Source: Polynucleobacter sp. (GTDB lineage: Bacteria > Pseudomonadota > Gammaproteobacteria > Burkholderiales > Burkholderiaceae). From it: a stretch of DNA of 40,808 bases. Shown one piece after another: positions 9,859 to 16,500 of the stretch. The first letter of the stretch is position 1, and each line of letters begins with the position of its first letter. Where the stretch lies: the NCBI GenBank assembly GCA_023254115.1, contig JALQYK010000038.1, positions 1-40,808 of the forward strand, read 5' to 3'. The notes beneath the pieces were generated by a model that saw only the letters and a program-made list of their open reading frames with translations, was not told the origin of the DNA and ran no database searches. The translations under genes and the position numbers were made by a program.

Positions 9859-9864
9859 TGCGGG
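9774..9864 (+). repeat. Three 13-bp dyad repeats at the end of the Rep-like gene
   Basis: CCCGTATTGCGGG (9774-9786), CCCGTATCACGGG (9807-9819) and CCCGTGATGCGGG (9852-9864). Each is a CCCG...CGGG dyad. Spacings are 33 and 45 nt, both multiples of three, so copies 1 and 2 encode DPYCG and DPYHG in frame, and copy 3 contains the stop codon. A further dyad of different sequence, GCCTG-CGGTA-CAGGC, lies just upstream near 9750. They may be binding sites for the encoded protein (iteron-like) or sites on single strands. Confidence 0.6.
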
Positions 9865-10200
9865 AACAATGTAATACGCCATTCAATGCTTATATCCATG
9901 AGCATATGAAATCATTTGAGGGCGAGCACATCATTCGTATCCGATCGTGAATGACTGACTTAAGTCATTGTGGGAAATAAGAAAAAATCAGGTTCAAGCC
10001 AGAATTACCGTCATTTTTACTGGCGAAGATAGGCTTTTTGTTCGGGCCATTTATCCACAACCTGCAACATCTGGGTGCTTAATTCGTCGTTATAAATGGT
10101 TTGTGAAGACTTTTTATGCGAATCTACTGGGCACTTTACAGCACGCATCGCGTGCGCGCGCGAGGCTGCATTGTTGAATTTCAGCCTATGAACGTATTCT
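9859..10200. other. 342-bp noncoding region, possible origin
   Basis: No convincing gene. It holds the third dyad repeat (to 9864), a 12-bp perfect palindrome TGACTTAAGTCA (9956-9967), a perfect DnaA box (10051-10059), and a GC-rich hairpin GCACGC-ATC-GCGTGC (10141-10155) followed by alternating CG. Lying directly after the replication-like gene, this combination would suit an origin of replication for the excised circle, but no AT-rich unwinding element is obvious. A weak minus-strand frame (10017-10238) crosses it. Confidence 0.4.
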
Positions 10201-10238
10201 TTAAGGCCGCCTGCCGGAATGCTCTCGAATTCGTTCAA
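10017..10238 (-). CDS. Doubtful small ORF behind the XRE gene
   Basis: 73-residue frame starting at ATG 10238 and overlapping the end of the XRE gene by 38 nt on the same strand. The end (STQMLQVVDKWPEQKAYLRQ) has a plausible amino-acid mix, while the middle (NNAASRAHAMRAVKC) is encoded by the CG-rich hairpin and looks unnatural. No family recognised and no clear ribosome site. It could be a small partner of the repressor or only an open frame. Confidence 0.25.
   Translation of the reverse strand: MNEFESIPAGGLKEYVHRLKFNNAASRAHAMRAVKCPVDSHKKSSQTIYNDELSTQMLQVVDKWPEQKAYLRQ
10051..10059 (+). promoter_or_regulatory. DnaA box, perfect consensus
   Basis: TTATCCACA, identical to the strict DnaA-box consensus. 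A single 9-mer can occur by chance, but it lies in the noncoding region behind the replication-like gene of the element. Confidence 0.45.
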
Positions 10239-10440
10239 ACAGTTCGAAGACAGTTATCCCTAATGAGTTGCTGATTACCTCGATAGCGTTGAGAGAAGGA
10301 TTTGCCTGACCAGTTTCAATGCGGCTTAAGTAGGTTTGATAAAAACCACATCGCTCCGCAAACACGACCTGCGACATCCCCATCTCGTTCCGGAGAGCCC
10401 TAACAACTATTCCAAAGCGATGTGAGAGGTTATGTTGCAC
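10201..10440 (-). CDS. XRE-family HTH repressor
   Basis: 79-residue single-domain Cro/C1-type DNA-binding protein. The helix-turn-helix is clear: VVRALRNEMGMSQVVFAERC, GFYQTYLSRIETGQANPSLN, AIEVISNSLGITVFELFERI. It resembles small C-type controller proteins. The start is GTG at 10440 (MQHNLSHRFG); no ATG is suitably placed. It is divergent from the small membrane protein gene, and the 62-bp space contains dyads and a promoter, so it most likely represses itself and the rightward small-gene operon of the element. Confidence 0.88.
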   Translation of the reverse strand: MQHNLSHRFGIVVRALRNEMGMSQVVFAERCGFYQTYLSRIETGQANPSLNAIEVISNSLGITVFELFERIREHSGRRP

Positions 10441-10463
10441 ATAGCAACTATCTACGTTATGCT
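10434..10463 (+). promoter_or_regulatory. Rightward promoter with dyads, likely XRE operator
   Basis: TTGCAC (10435-10440), 17-nt spacer, TATGCT (10458-10463) faces the small-gene operon. Two dyads overlap it: GTTGC-ACATA-GCAAC (10434-10448) and AGCAAC...GTTATGCT (10444-10463). The GTG start of the repressor sits inside the -35 box, so binding here could control both directions. Confidence 0.5.
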
Positions 10464-10502
10464 CTAAATCACATACACACTAATTCATATAACAAAGACG
10501 CT

Positions 10503-10730
10503 ATGTCTGATGAGAGAGTTTCCTTTTCCGAAGAGCAATTGTCTGAACTATTGAAAAGACAGAGGCACAAGGGTGCAGAGAGAACATTTGGTTATGTCTT
10601 TGCATCAAGCATATTGGCGGCAATAGTTGTTGGCTTGGCGTATAGCTATCTTGATGCAGGCCAATCAATGCTTATGACTGCAACAATTTTGATCAGTGCG
10701 GCGGCTTTTGCAATGGTTACATCAAACTGA
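10503..10730 (+). CDS. Small membrane protein, two TM helices
   Basis: 75 residues from ATG 10503 (MSDERVSFSEEQLSELLKRQ); the frame is open upstream to 10422 but that extension overlaps the repressor start and reads as nonsense. A charged N-terminal helix of about 27 residues is followed by two hydrophobic segments, TFGYVFASSILAAIVVGLAY and MLMTATILISAAAFAMV, joined by a short loop. Unknown family. First gene of the rightward operon facing the XRE repressor; the arrangement of repressor plus small inner-membrane protein recalls toxin or exclusion genes, but nothing in the sequence proves that. Confidence 0.6.
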   Translation: MSDERVSFSEEQLSELLKRQRHKGAERTFGYVFASSILAAIVVGLAYSYLDAGQSMLMTATILISAAAFAMVTSN

Positions 10731-10741
10731 TTGGGCCAAAA

Positions 10742-10975
10742 GTGAAACAAGCGCAATCAGAGGCAAATTCATTTTTAGATTTGCCAGATGACCTTTTCAT
10801 GCTTGCCATGTGCATTAGGAAGGAAAACTTAAAGGATCCAGCTAAATGGTGCACTGAAATGCGAGCGCTGGCACGAGCAAGAAAGATTGGGCCTAAAACC
10901 TCCAAAGAGGCAGAGGAATTGCTCGAATGGGCCAACCGCCTGTCGTTAGAAGCGCGTGGAGAAATCAACAACTAG
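10742..10975 (+). CDS. Hypothetical 77-residue protein
   Basis: Starts at GTG 10742, 11 nt after the membrane protein stop. The sequence (SFLDLPDDLFMLAMCIRKEN, CTEMRALARARKIGPKTSKE, ELLEWANRLSLEARGEINN) looks like a small soluble helical protein. No family recognised, no signal or membrane segment. Part of the same short operon. Confidence 0.55.
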   Translation: MKQAQSEANSFLDLPDDLFMLAMCIRKENLKDPAKWCTEMRALARARKIGPKTSKEAEELLEWANRLSLEARGEINN

Positions 10976-10999
10976 TTAATCGCTGTCAGGAGAAAATTG

Positions 11000-11278
11000 A
11001 TGCCATCACAACTCGAGTTACTACAGGAAAGCTTGGCACGCCTGGAACCGGAGTATGGGCCGGAGAATCCGTTTGTGAAGGGTTTGAAAACGCAGATAGC
11101 TGGGCTAGAGAATCAACAGTACAGGGCGCAGGAAAGGGAGCGGTTCAACCTGGCCGTGACCTCCTCGTCCAATCAGGGGTCAGAGCCGGAGCCGGAAGAT
11201 ATAGCTGCATTTAACCTATACGAGAAGAGAGTTGCAGAAATCTCAAAGGGTGAAAATGGCAAGGGAGAGTTGGAATGA
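11000..11278 (+). CDS. Hypothetical 92-residue coiled-coil-like protein
   Basis: Starts at ATG 11000 behind a strong AGGAGA site; an in-frame TTG one codon earlier (10997) is less likely. The N-terminal half is helical and rich in Leu/Glu/Gln (MPSQLELLQESLARLEPEYG, LKTQIAGLENQQYRAQERER) and could form a coiled coil; a Ser/Asn/Pro linker (TSSSNQGSEPEPED) leads to an acidic-basic tail. No family recognised. The stop overlaps the next start by 4 nt (ATGA), so it is translationally coupled to the lipoprotein gene. Confidence 0.6.
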   Translation: MPSQLELLQESLARLEPEYGPENPFVKGLKTQIAGLENQQYRAQERERFNLAVTSSSNQGSEPEPEDIAAFNLYEKRVAEISKGENGKGELE

Positions 11279-11502
11279 AGGCAATTCTCGCTATGTTGGG
11301 GGCAGCTTTGCTGGTAGCCTGCGCTGGAACGCCTTCCGGTGAACACTCACGTATTGCAGTACTGCAAAATCCGGAGACAAAGCAAACCGTTGAATGTCGA
11401 GCCGACCCCTGGGGTGATATGAACTACAGGCGGCAGATAGATAACTGCATTAAAGCTTATAAAGGTGCTGGGTACGTGATTCGGTCTGATGTTGGACCAT
11501 AG
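11275..11502 (+). CDS. Small lipoprotein of the element
   Basis: 75 residues with a type II signal peptide MKAILAMLGAALLVAC and lipobox LVAC (Cys16), so the mature protein is a lipid-anchored domain of about 60 residues. The mature part has two further cysteines (VECRADPWGD, IDNCIKAYKGAGYV) that could form a disulfide in the periplasm. I do not recognise a named family. Last gene before the right end of the element and coupled to the preceding gene; an envelope lipoprotein as cargo suggests surface modification or exclusion, which is speculative. Confidence 0.7.
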   Translation: MKAILAMLGAALLVACAGTPSGEHSRIAVLQNPETKQTVECRADPWGDMNYRRQIDNCIKAYKGAGYVIRSDVGP

Positions 11503-11525
11503 TCATTTTGCGAGCATCTTTTTAA

Positions 11526-11697
11526 ATACCGTCAAAGCTCTGAACATACCGTCAAGATACAGTCCAAAACCACCAAAATTTACCGCCATCAAATCATAAG
11601 TAGTCCAATGTGAAGCTAATCCGTTGAGGTTCAATCAACACTGTTTCTGCGGGTTTAACTCGACTGCAAGAAGGGAAGACGGTAACATTGACGGTAT
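11526..11697. repeat. ATACCGTCAA repeats at the right end
   Basis: ATACCGTCAA occurs at 11526-11535 and 11546-11555 (20 bp apart, same orientation) and inverted at 11688-11697. A near copy lies at the left end (TGACGGTAT, 6979-6987). Their position inside both ends of the element suits arm-type recombinase sites or excisionase sites. The rest of 11503-11757 contains no gene that I can see. A TTGACA abuts the right core (11752-11757), but no matching -10 box is present. Confidence 0.5.
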
Positions 11698-11757
11698 TAG
11701 ATTTCTTGGACATCCCTTATGCCTTTTGTTACGCCTGCCTTCGCTACCCTATTGACA

Positions 11758-11768
11758 ATCGAGTGGGA
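11758..11768 (+). repeat. Right attachment core (attR) with displaced guaA end
   Basis: ATCGAGTGGGA, followed by ATAA, so the host DNA resumes as ATC GAG TGG GAA TAA (11758-11772): Ile-Glu-Trp-Glu-stop, the original end of guaA. queE starts 9 nt further on. Confidence 0.88.
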
Positions 11769-11781
11769 ATAATCAAGTCTG

Positions 11782-12435
11782 ATGACTTATAGCGTCAAAG
11801 AACTTTTTCTGACTATTCAGGGCGAGGGTGCTCAAACTGGCCGTGCTGCAGTTTTTTGTCGCTTTAGTGGCTGCAACCTTTGGACTGGTCGTGAAGAGGA
11901 TCGTTCTTCTGCAATCTGTCAATTTTGCGACACAGATTTTGTTGGCACAGATGGTGATGGTGGCGGTAAGTTTGAGATGGCCGCGCAATTAGCTACAAGG
12001 ATTAACGATACTTGGGGTGATGGTGATCCACATCACAAGTATGTGGTGTTCACCGGTGGTGAACCACTTTTGCAGTTAGATAAAGCTCTCATTGATGAGT
12101 TACATCAATTAGGATTCAAAATTGCTATAGAAACGAACGGTACGATGCGTGCACCTGCCGGAATTGATTGGATTTGCGTGAGTCCTAAGTATGGTTCAGA
12201 CCTAATTCAGGTTCAAGGCGATGAGTTAAAGCTTGTGATTCCTCAGTTTGGACATGAGGGTAAATTGCCGCAATTACTCGCGCGCTTTGAAAAAATGTCG
12301 TTTAAACATCATTTTCTTCAACCGTTAGATGGACCGAATAAGGCAGCTAATACTGAATTAGCCATTAAAATCTGCCAATCTCGTCCTTTGTGGCGTTTGA
12401 GTACCCAAACTCATAAAATTTTGGGTATCCGTTAA
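11782..12435 (+). CDS. queE: 7-carboxy-7-deazaguanine synthase
   Basis: Radical SAM enzyme making 7-carboxy-7-deazaguanine from the QueD product, for queuosine. The cluster motif is of the longer CX14CX2C type (Cys31, Cys46, Cys49 in the stretch from SGCNLWTG to CQFCDTDF) instead of CX3CX2C, as is usual in many proteobacterial QueE proteins. The N-terminus LFLTIQGEGAQTGRAAVFCR and YVVFTGGEPLLQLD are typical. 217 residues, normal. Start ATG 11782. queE was 9 nt behind guaA before the element entered, so it has lost its upstream operon partner and may need a new promoter. Confidence 0.95.
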   Translation: MTYSVKELFLTIQGEGAQTGRAAVFCRFSGCNLWTGREEDRSSAICQFCDTDFVGTDGDGGGKFEMAAQLATRINDTWGDGDPHHKYVVFTGGEPLLQLDKALIDELHQLGFKIAIETNGTMRAPAGIDWICVSPKYGSDLIQVQGDELKLVIPQFGHEGKLPQLLARFEKMSFKHHFLQPLDGPNKAANTELAIKICQSRPLWRLSTQTHKILGIR

Positions 12436-12445
12436 GCAGAAGAAT

Positions 12446-12898
12446 ATGAATAAAAAAATTGAAATTACCCGTCGCTTAGAGTTTGATGCTGGTCATCGAA
12501 TTCCTCATCATGACGGACATTGCAAGCATGTGCATGGCCATCGTTATGTTATCGAGGTAACTTTAATGGGTAATGTGTTGAGTCATCAGGGTCATGGTGA
12601 TGATGGCATGGTATTGGATTTTGGCGATATTAAAAAAATTACAAATGAAGAAATCGTTCAAAAATGGGATCATGCTTTTTTAGTCGCTAAAGAAGATCAT
12701 GTGTTGGTTAACTTTTTGGCAAGTATCCCCAATCACAAAACAGTGGTGATAGATTCGATTCCGACTGTTGAAAATCTTGCTCAAACTGCATTTTCAACTT
12801 TGGAACCTATCTTTAAAGAGCGTTTTGGTGGTCGTTTAAATTTAAGCCGTTTACGTTTATACGAAACACCTAACTGTTGGGCAGATGTTCATGCCTAA
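12446..12898 (+). CDS. queD: 6-carboxytetrahydropterin synthase
   Basis: Converts dihydroneopterin triphosphate to 6-carboxytetrahydropterin, the substrate of QueE. Zinc ligands His17 (FDAGHRIPHH), His30 and His32 (CKHVHGHRY), and catalytic Cys26 are in place; a second active-site region is MVLDFGDIKK, WDHAFLV, and the conserved TVENLA and RLYETPNCWADV near the C-terminus. 150 residues. Located 10 nt after queE with an AGAAGA site; overlaps the start of tadA by 14 nt. Confidence 0.95.
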   Translation: MNKKIEITRRLEFDAGHRIPHHDGHCKHVHGHRYVIEVTLMGNVLSHQGHGDDGMVLDFGDIKKITNEEIVQKWDHAFLVAKEDHVLVNFLASIPNHKTVVIDSIPTVENLAQTAFSTLEPIFKERFGGRLNLSRLRLYETPNCWADVHA

Positions 12899-13358
12899 TG
12901 AGCAAGATCTAGAGTTTATGCAGTTGGCTCTAGTGGAGGCTCAAAAAGCTCGCGCCTTAGGCGAAGTACCTGTTGGCGCTGTCTTGGTATCTGATAATCA
13001 GGTGATAGCCACGGGTCATAATCAACCGATTAATAACAACGATCCAAGCGCACATGCGGAAGTTGTTACTTTAAGGGTGGCTGGTCAAAATCTATCCAAC
13101 TACCGATTACCTAATACAACCTTGTACGTTACTTTAGAGCCTTGCATGATGTGTTGTGGGGCTATCATGCATGCTAGGATATCTAGGGTGGTTTATGGTG
13201 CTGCAGATGCTAAAACTGGTTGTGTACACAGTGTTCTGAATCTGTTTGACAATCCACAGTTAAATCACCATACAATGGTTGAAGGTGGCGTTCTGGCAGA
13301 AGAGTGCGCCCAAGTATTAAAAGACTTTTTTAAAGAACGTAGAGCCCAAGCTTCATGA
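12885..13358 (+). CDS. tadA: tRNA-specific adenosine deaminase
   Basis: Deaminates A34 to inosine in tRNA-Arg(ACG). Zinc-dependent cytidine-deaminase fold: His57 and Glu59 in the HAE motif (PSAHAEVVTL), Cys87 and Cys90 in TLEPCMMCCGAI. The C-terminal GVLAEECAQVLKDFFKERR is typical. Two starts are possible, ATG 12885 and ATG 12891 (MPNEQDLEFMQLAL); both overlap queD and no ribosome site decides. Overlaps ldcA by 4 nt. Confidence 0.95.
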   Translation: MFMPNEQDLEFMQLALVEAQKARALGEVPVGAVLVSDNQVIATGHNQPINNNDPSAHAEVVTLRVAGQNLSNYRLPNTTLYVTLEPCMMCCGAIMHARISRVVYGAADAKTGCVHSVLNLFDNPQLNHHTMVEGGVLAEECAQVLKDFFKERRAQAS

Positions 13359-14269
13359 ATTTGCACCTCATTGCTCCTTCAGGATCATTGCCCGACGCCA
13401 GTGTTTTGGTGAATGGCGAAGCTTGGTTTAAGCAAAAAAATATCAAAGTAGCTAATCTTGATTGTGGTCGTAGGCAATTTCAACGATTTGCTGGCACAGA
13501 TCATGAGCGTCTAAAAGAGATCAACGAACTAGCAGTTATCTCTCCTGATCAAGTGGTGATGGCCTTGCGTGGTGGTTATGGCTTAAGTCGCTTATTGGAC
13601 CAAGTGAACTGGGCTGGCATTGCTAAGCAGGTCAGTCAAGGTTTAAGGATAGTTGGTCACAGTGATTTCACAGCCTTTGGATTGGCACTTTTTGCCAAAA
13701 CAGGTGCGCCAAGCTTTGCTGGACCTATGTTTAGTTATGATTTTTGTGGCGATGTTTCTGAATTTACTTGGAAGCATTTTCATGATGCCATGTCAGAGAA
13801 AGTCATCGAAGTGGAAGTAATTGCGCCACAAGTGATGGCAAAGCCTTTGGGTGTGACTGATGCGGTTTTATGGGGTGGTAACTTGACCATGCTCACATCA
13901 CTTTTGGGTACTGAGTATTTACCATCTTTAGATCAGGTAAGAGGCGGCATTTTATTTGTCGAGGATGTTAATGAGCATCCATATCGCATTGAACGCATGT
14001 TGCAACAATTAATGGATGCGGGTTACTTGAGTCAGCAAAAAGCGGTGATTTTGGGTGATATCTCATCCTATCGTCTGAGTGAGGTTGATCGTGGATACGA
14101 TTTGAATGCGGCACTTCACGCAATTCGTCAGCGCTTGGGAGATTCTGTACCGGTTCTAACTGGGTTACCTTTTGGACACTGCCCAGACAAATTGACCTTG
14201 CCAATAGGACGCACTGCTAGTTTGTCCGCAAGTTCATCGGGCTATATTCTCAAGGCTAACTGCGCCTAA
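13355..14269 (+). CDS. ldcA: LD-carboxypeptidase (peptidase family S66)
   Basis: Cytoplasmic enzyme that removes the terminal D-Ala from recycled murein tetrapeptides. The nucleophile is Ser103 in RIVGHSDFTAF; the catalytic Glu is in FVEDVNEHPYRIERML and the His in GLPFGHCPDKLTLPIG. MALRGGYGLSRLL and LWGGNLTMLTSLLGT are family signatures. 304 residues, no signal peptide, full length. Last gene of the queE-queD-tadA-ldcA run; ATGA overlap with tadA indicates coupling. Confidence 0.93.
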   Translation: MNLHLIAPSGSLPDASVLVNGEAWFKQKNIKVANLDCGRRQFQRFAGTDHERLKEINELAVISPDQVVMALRGGYGLSRLLDQVNWAGIAKQVSQGLRIVGHSDFTAFGLALFAKTGAPSFAGPMFSYDFCGDVSEFTWKHFHDAMSEKVIEVEVIAPQVMAKPLGVTDAVLWGGNLTMLTSLLGTEYLPSLDQVRGGILFVEDVNEHPYRIERMLQQLMDAGYLSQQKAVILGDISSYRLSEVDRGYDLNAALHAIRQRLGDSVPVLTGLPFGHCPDKLTLPIGRTASLSASSSGYILKANCA

Positions 14270-14348
14270 TACAGATTCTCTCTACTGATGCGGTGGATTG
14301 GTTAAAATAGATAGCTTTGGTTGTCTCACACTTTTACGGGCAAATAAC

Positions 14349-15956
14349 GTGCTTTCAGCAGCAAATATCACCATGCAATTCGGGGCGAAGCCCTTATTCG
14401 AAAATATTTCTGTCAAATTTGGCGGTGGTAACCGCTATGGTTTGATTGGTGCCAATGGATGTGGCAAATCAACATTCATGAAAATTTTAGGTTCAGATCT
14501 TGAGCCATCAGCAGGTAATGTATCGCTTGAGCCAAATATTCGTTTAGGTAAATTGCGTCAGGATCAATTTGCTTATGAAGATAAGCGAGTGCTTGATGTG
14601 GTAATGATGGGGCACGAGGATATGTGGAACGCTGCAGCAGAGCGTGATGCACTTTACGCAAATCCAGAAGCGACTGACGAAGATTACATGCGTGCTGCTG
14701 AGTTAGAAACCAAGTTTGCGGAATATGGTGGCTACACAGCAGAGGCAAGAGCAGGTGAATTACTTTTAGGTATTGGTATTCCTATTGAGCAGCACAATGG
14801 TCCTATGAGTGAAGTGGCACCTGGTTGGAAACTACGTGTTTTACTAGCTCAGGCACTTTTCTCAGATCCAGACGTATTGTTGTTAGATGAGCCAACTAAC
14901 AACTTAGATATTCATTCGATCCATTGGTTAGAAGATATTTTGAATGCTAGAAATAGCACTATGATCATCATTTCGCATGATCGTCACTTTTTAAATGCGG
15001 TGTGTACGCATATGGCCGACATGGACTACGGTACTTTGACGGTTTATCCAGGTAACTACGATTCATACATGTTGGCTTCAATGCAAGCGCGTAGTCAACA
15101 ATTGGCAAATAATGCCAAAGCCAAGGAAAAGATTGAGGAGTTGCAGGCTTTCGTACGTCGATTCTCGGCAAATGCTTCTAAAGCCCGTCAGGCCACTTCA
15201 AGACAGCGTCAGTTGGAGAAAATTGAAGTTACTGAAATCAAGCCTTCATCACGTCAGAACCCATTCATACGTTTTGAATACGATAAGAAATTGCACAACA
15301 TTGTTGTTGAATGCGAGTCTTTGGCAAAAACGTATGAAAGAGATATTTTTAAGAATTTCAAAATCATCATTAGACCGGGTGAAAAAGTTGCCATCATTGG
15401 TGAAAACGGTGCTGGTAAGACAACGCTATTAAAGTCAATTTTGAGTGAGCGTTTTGGCGGTATTGCTGCTGATAATGGCACTGTCAAATGGTCAGAGAAT
15501 GCTGATGTAGGCTATATGCCACAAGACACTAGCGAATGTTTTCCTAACGACATGACCTTATTGGACTGGATGGGCCAGTGGGCTAAGCCTGGTGATGATG
15601 ATCAAATCATCCGTGGCACTTTAGGTCGTTTACTTTTCTCAGGTAATGAAATCGGTAAATCTGTCAGAGTTATTTCTGGTGGTGAAAAAGGCCGCATGAT
15701 TTGGGGTAAGTTGATGTTACAAAGACACAACATCCTAGCCATGGACGAGCCAACTAACCACATGGATATGGAATCTATTGAGAGTTTGCAAACATCATTA
15801 GAGAAATATGATGGCACGGTTATCTTTGTTTCTCATGACCGTGAGTTCATCACAGGTTTGGCAACACGTATTCTAGAAATTCGTCACGATGGCAGTGTGA
15901 CTGATTTTGAGGGAACTTACGAAGAGTACTTGGCTAGTCAATCAATCGAGGGTTAA
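14349..15956 (+). CDS. ybiT: ABC-F ATPase, YbiT type
   Basis: Cytoplasmic ribosome-associated ABC-F protein with two nucleotide-binding domains and no membrane part. The GTG at 14349 ([20 protein letters not shown]) is chosen because it aligns with the YbiT N-terminus; the frame extends upstream to 14298 without homology. Domain 1: Walker [10 protein letters not shown], Walker [14 protein letters not shown]. Linker helices with [20 protein letters not shown] and [19 protein letters not shown]. Domain 2: Walker [10 protein letters not shown], signature SGGEKGRM, Walker [15 protein letters not shown]. 535 residues, close to E. coli YbiT. Convergent with the DUF1289 gene, overlapping 4 bp. Confidence 0.93.
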   Translation: MLSAANITMQFGAKPLFENISVKFGGGNRYGLIGANGCGKSTFMKILGSDLEPSAGNVSLEPNIRLGKLRQDQFAYEDKRVLDVVMMGHEDMWNAAAERDALYANPEATDEDYMRAAELETKFAEYGGYTAEARAGELLLGIGIPIEQHNGPMSEVAPGWKLRVLLAQALFSDPDVLLLDEPTNNLDIHSIHWLEDILNARNSTMIIISHDRHFLNAVCTHMADMDYGTLTVYPGNYDSYMLASMQARSQQLANNAKAKEKIEELQAFVRRFSANASKARQATSRQRQLEKIEVTEIKPSSRQNPFIRFEYDKKLHNIVVECESLAKTYERDIFKNFKIIIRPGEKVAIIGENGAGKTTLLKSILSERFGGIAADNGTVKWSENADVGYMPQDTSECFPNDMTLLDWMGQWAKPGDDDQIIRGTLGRLLFSGNEIGKSVRVISGGEKGRMIWGKLMLQRHNILAMDEPTNHMDMESIESLQTSLEKYDGTVIFVSHDREFITGLATRILEIRHDGSVTDFEGTYEEYLASQSIEG

Positions 15957-16192
15957 TCTTTTCTAGTAAAGCGCATAGCAGTGCCTTCTGAGGTGATGCG
16001 AGTCCAAATGGCTTGCTTCTCCTCAGGAGTCATAAATACCCAGTTACAAACTTCGATCGCTGTTCTGCCGCAACCTTGGCAAATATCATCAAATAATGTT
16101 GAGCAAATACCGATACATGGTGAGTCGGAGTTTTCATCGTTGACTGATAAGGATGAGTTAGAAGTTGCGTCAGGGTTGTTAGAGTTTGTCAT
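15953..16192 (-). CDS. DUF1289 family cysteine-rich protein
   Basis: 79 residues from ATG 16192, overlapping the upstream lipoprotein stop by 4 nt (ATGA). The DUF1289 core is clear: [20 protein letters not shown], then [20 protein letters not shown]. The CxxxC...CxxC cysteines suggest a metal site. Family function is unknown. A disordered Asn/Ser N-terminus precedes the domain. A TTG at 16204 would extend it by four codons, less likely. Confidence 0.9.
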   Translation of the reverse strand: MTNSNNPDATSNSSLSVNDENSDSPCIGICSTLFDDICQGCGRTAIEVCNWVFMTPEEKQAIWTRITSEGTAMRFTRKD

Positions 16193-16500
16193 AGGGATAC
16201 GCAACTAAGTGTTTCGGCACCTTTTTTCCAGGTGCCTGTTTTTGAGATGAAGCTAATAGCTGATTGATCAGCATGGCCAGAGCAGTTTAGATCAAAATAG
16301 CTGGTGGGACCTAAACTGCCACAGTAGTTGTAAGTTTGTTGAGAAACCTTCATGGTGGAGCCCTCAAGGATCATAGTGAGAGGTTTTTCATCCGAATTGG
16401 TGGCATCCACTTTGCAATGCCAAGTAACATAATCATTTCTATCGCAAGCTGTTATGGCAAGCGATAAAAGTAAATAAATAGGTAATTTTTTTAACAACAT
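16189..16500 (-). CDS. Small hypothetical lipoprotein
   Basis: 103 residues from ATG 16500 with signal peptide MLLKKLPIYLLLSLAITAC and lipobox ITAC (Cys19). The mature part ([50 protein letters not shown]) has four cysteines besides the lipidated one, probably two disulfides in the periplasm. No family recognised. Its start codon overlaps that of the divergent SprT-like gene by 2 nt (CATG at 16498-16501). Translationally coupled to the DUF1289 gene downstream. Confidence 0.75.
   Translation of the reverse strand: MLLKKLPIYLLLSLAITACDRNDYVTWHCKVDATNSDEKPLTMILEGSTMKVSQQTYNYCGSLGPTSYFDLNCSGHADQSAISFISKTGTWKKGAETLSCVSL

Larger units (their letters stand above)
6782..11768. mobile_element. Integrative element in the 3' end of guaA
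   Basis: About 5 kb bounded by an 11-bp exact direct repeat (6782-6792 and 11758-11768) lying in the last codons of guaA. Gene content: tyrosine recombinase next to the left end, a coupled unknown, AlpA-like regulator, replication-initiator-like gene with dyad repeats, XRE repressor, and four small rightward genes. No relaxase, type IV secretion, capsid or terminase gene is visible, so it is neither a self-transmissible conjugative element nor a complete phage. It could be a satellite-like or helper-dependent island, or a decayed one. The 3' end of guaA is a known integration site for genomic islands with this kind of recombinase (general knowledge). The boundaries are read directly; mobility is inference. 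Confidence 0.88.

Noticed and set aside
9968-10177. Plus-strand 69-codon frame in the noncoding region
   Set aside because: Starts without a ribosome site, runs through palindromes and the CG-rich hairpin, and resembles no protein.
10927-11214. Plus-strand frame overlapping two small element genes
   Set aside because: It has no ribosome site and covers the better supported 77- and 92-residue genes in another frame.
6782-11768. Reading the element as a prophage or conjugative element
   Set aside because: No capsid, portal, terminase, lysis, relaxase or type IV secretion gene is visible.
11752-11780. Promoter for queE at the right element end
   Set aside because: TTGACA is perfect but no -10 box lies 16-18 nt downstream.
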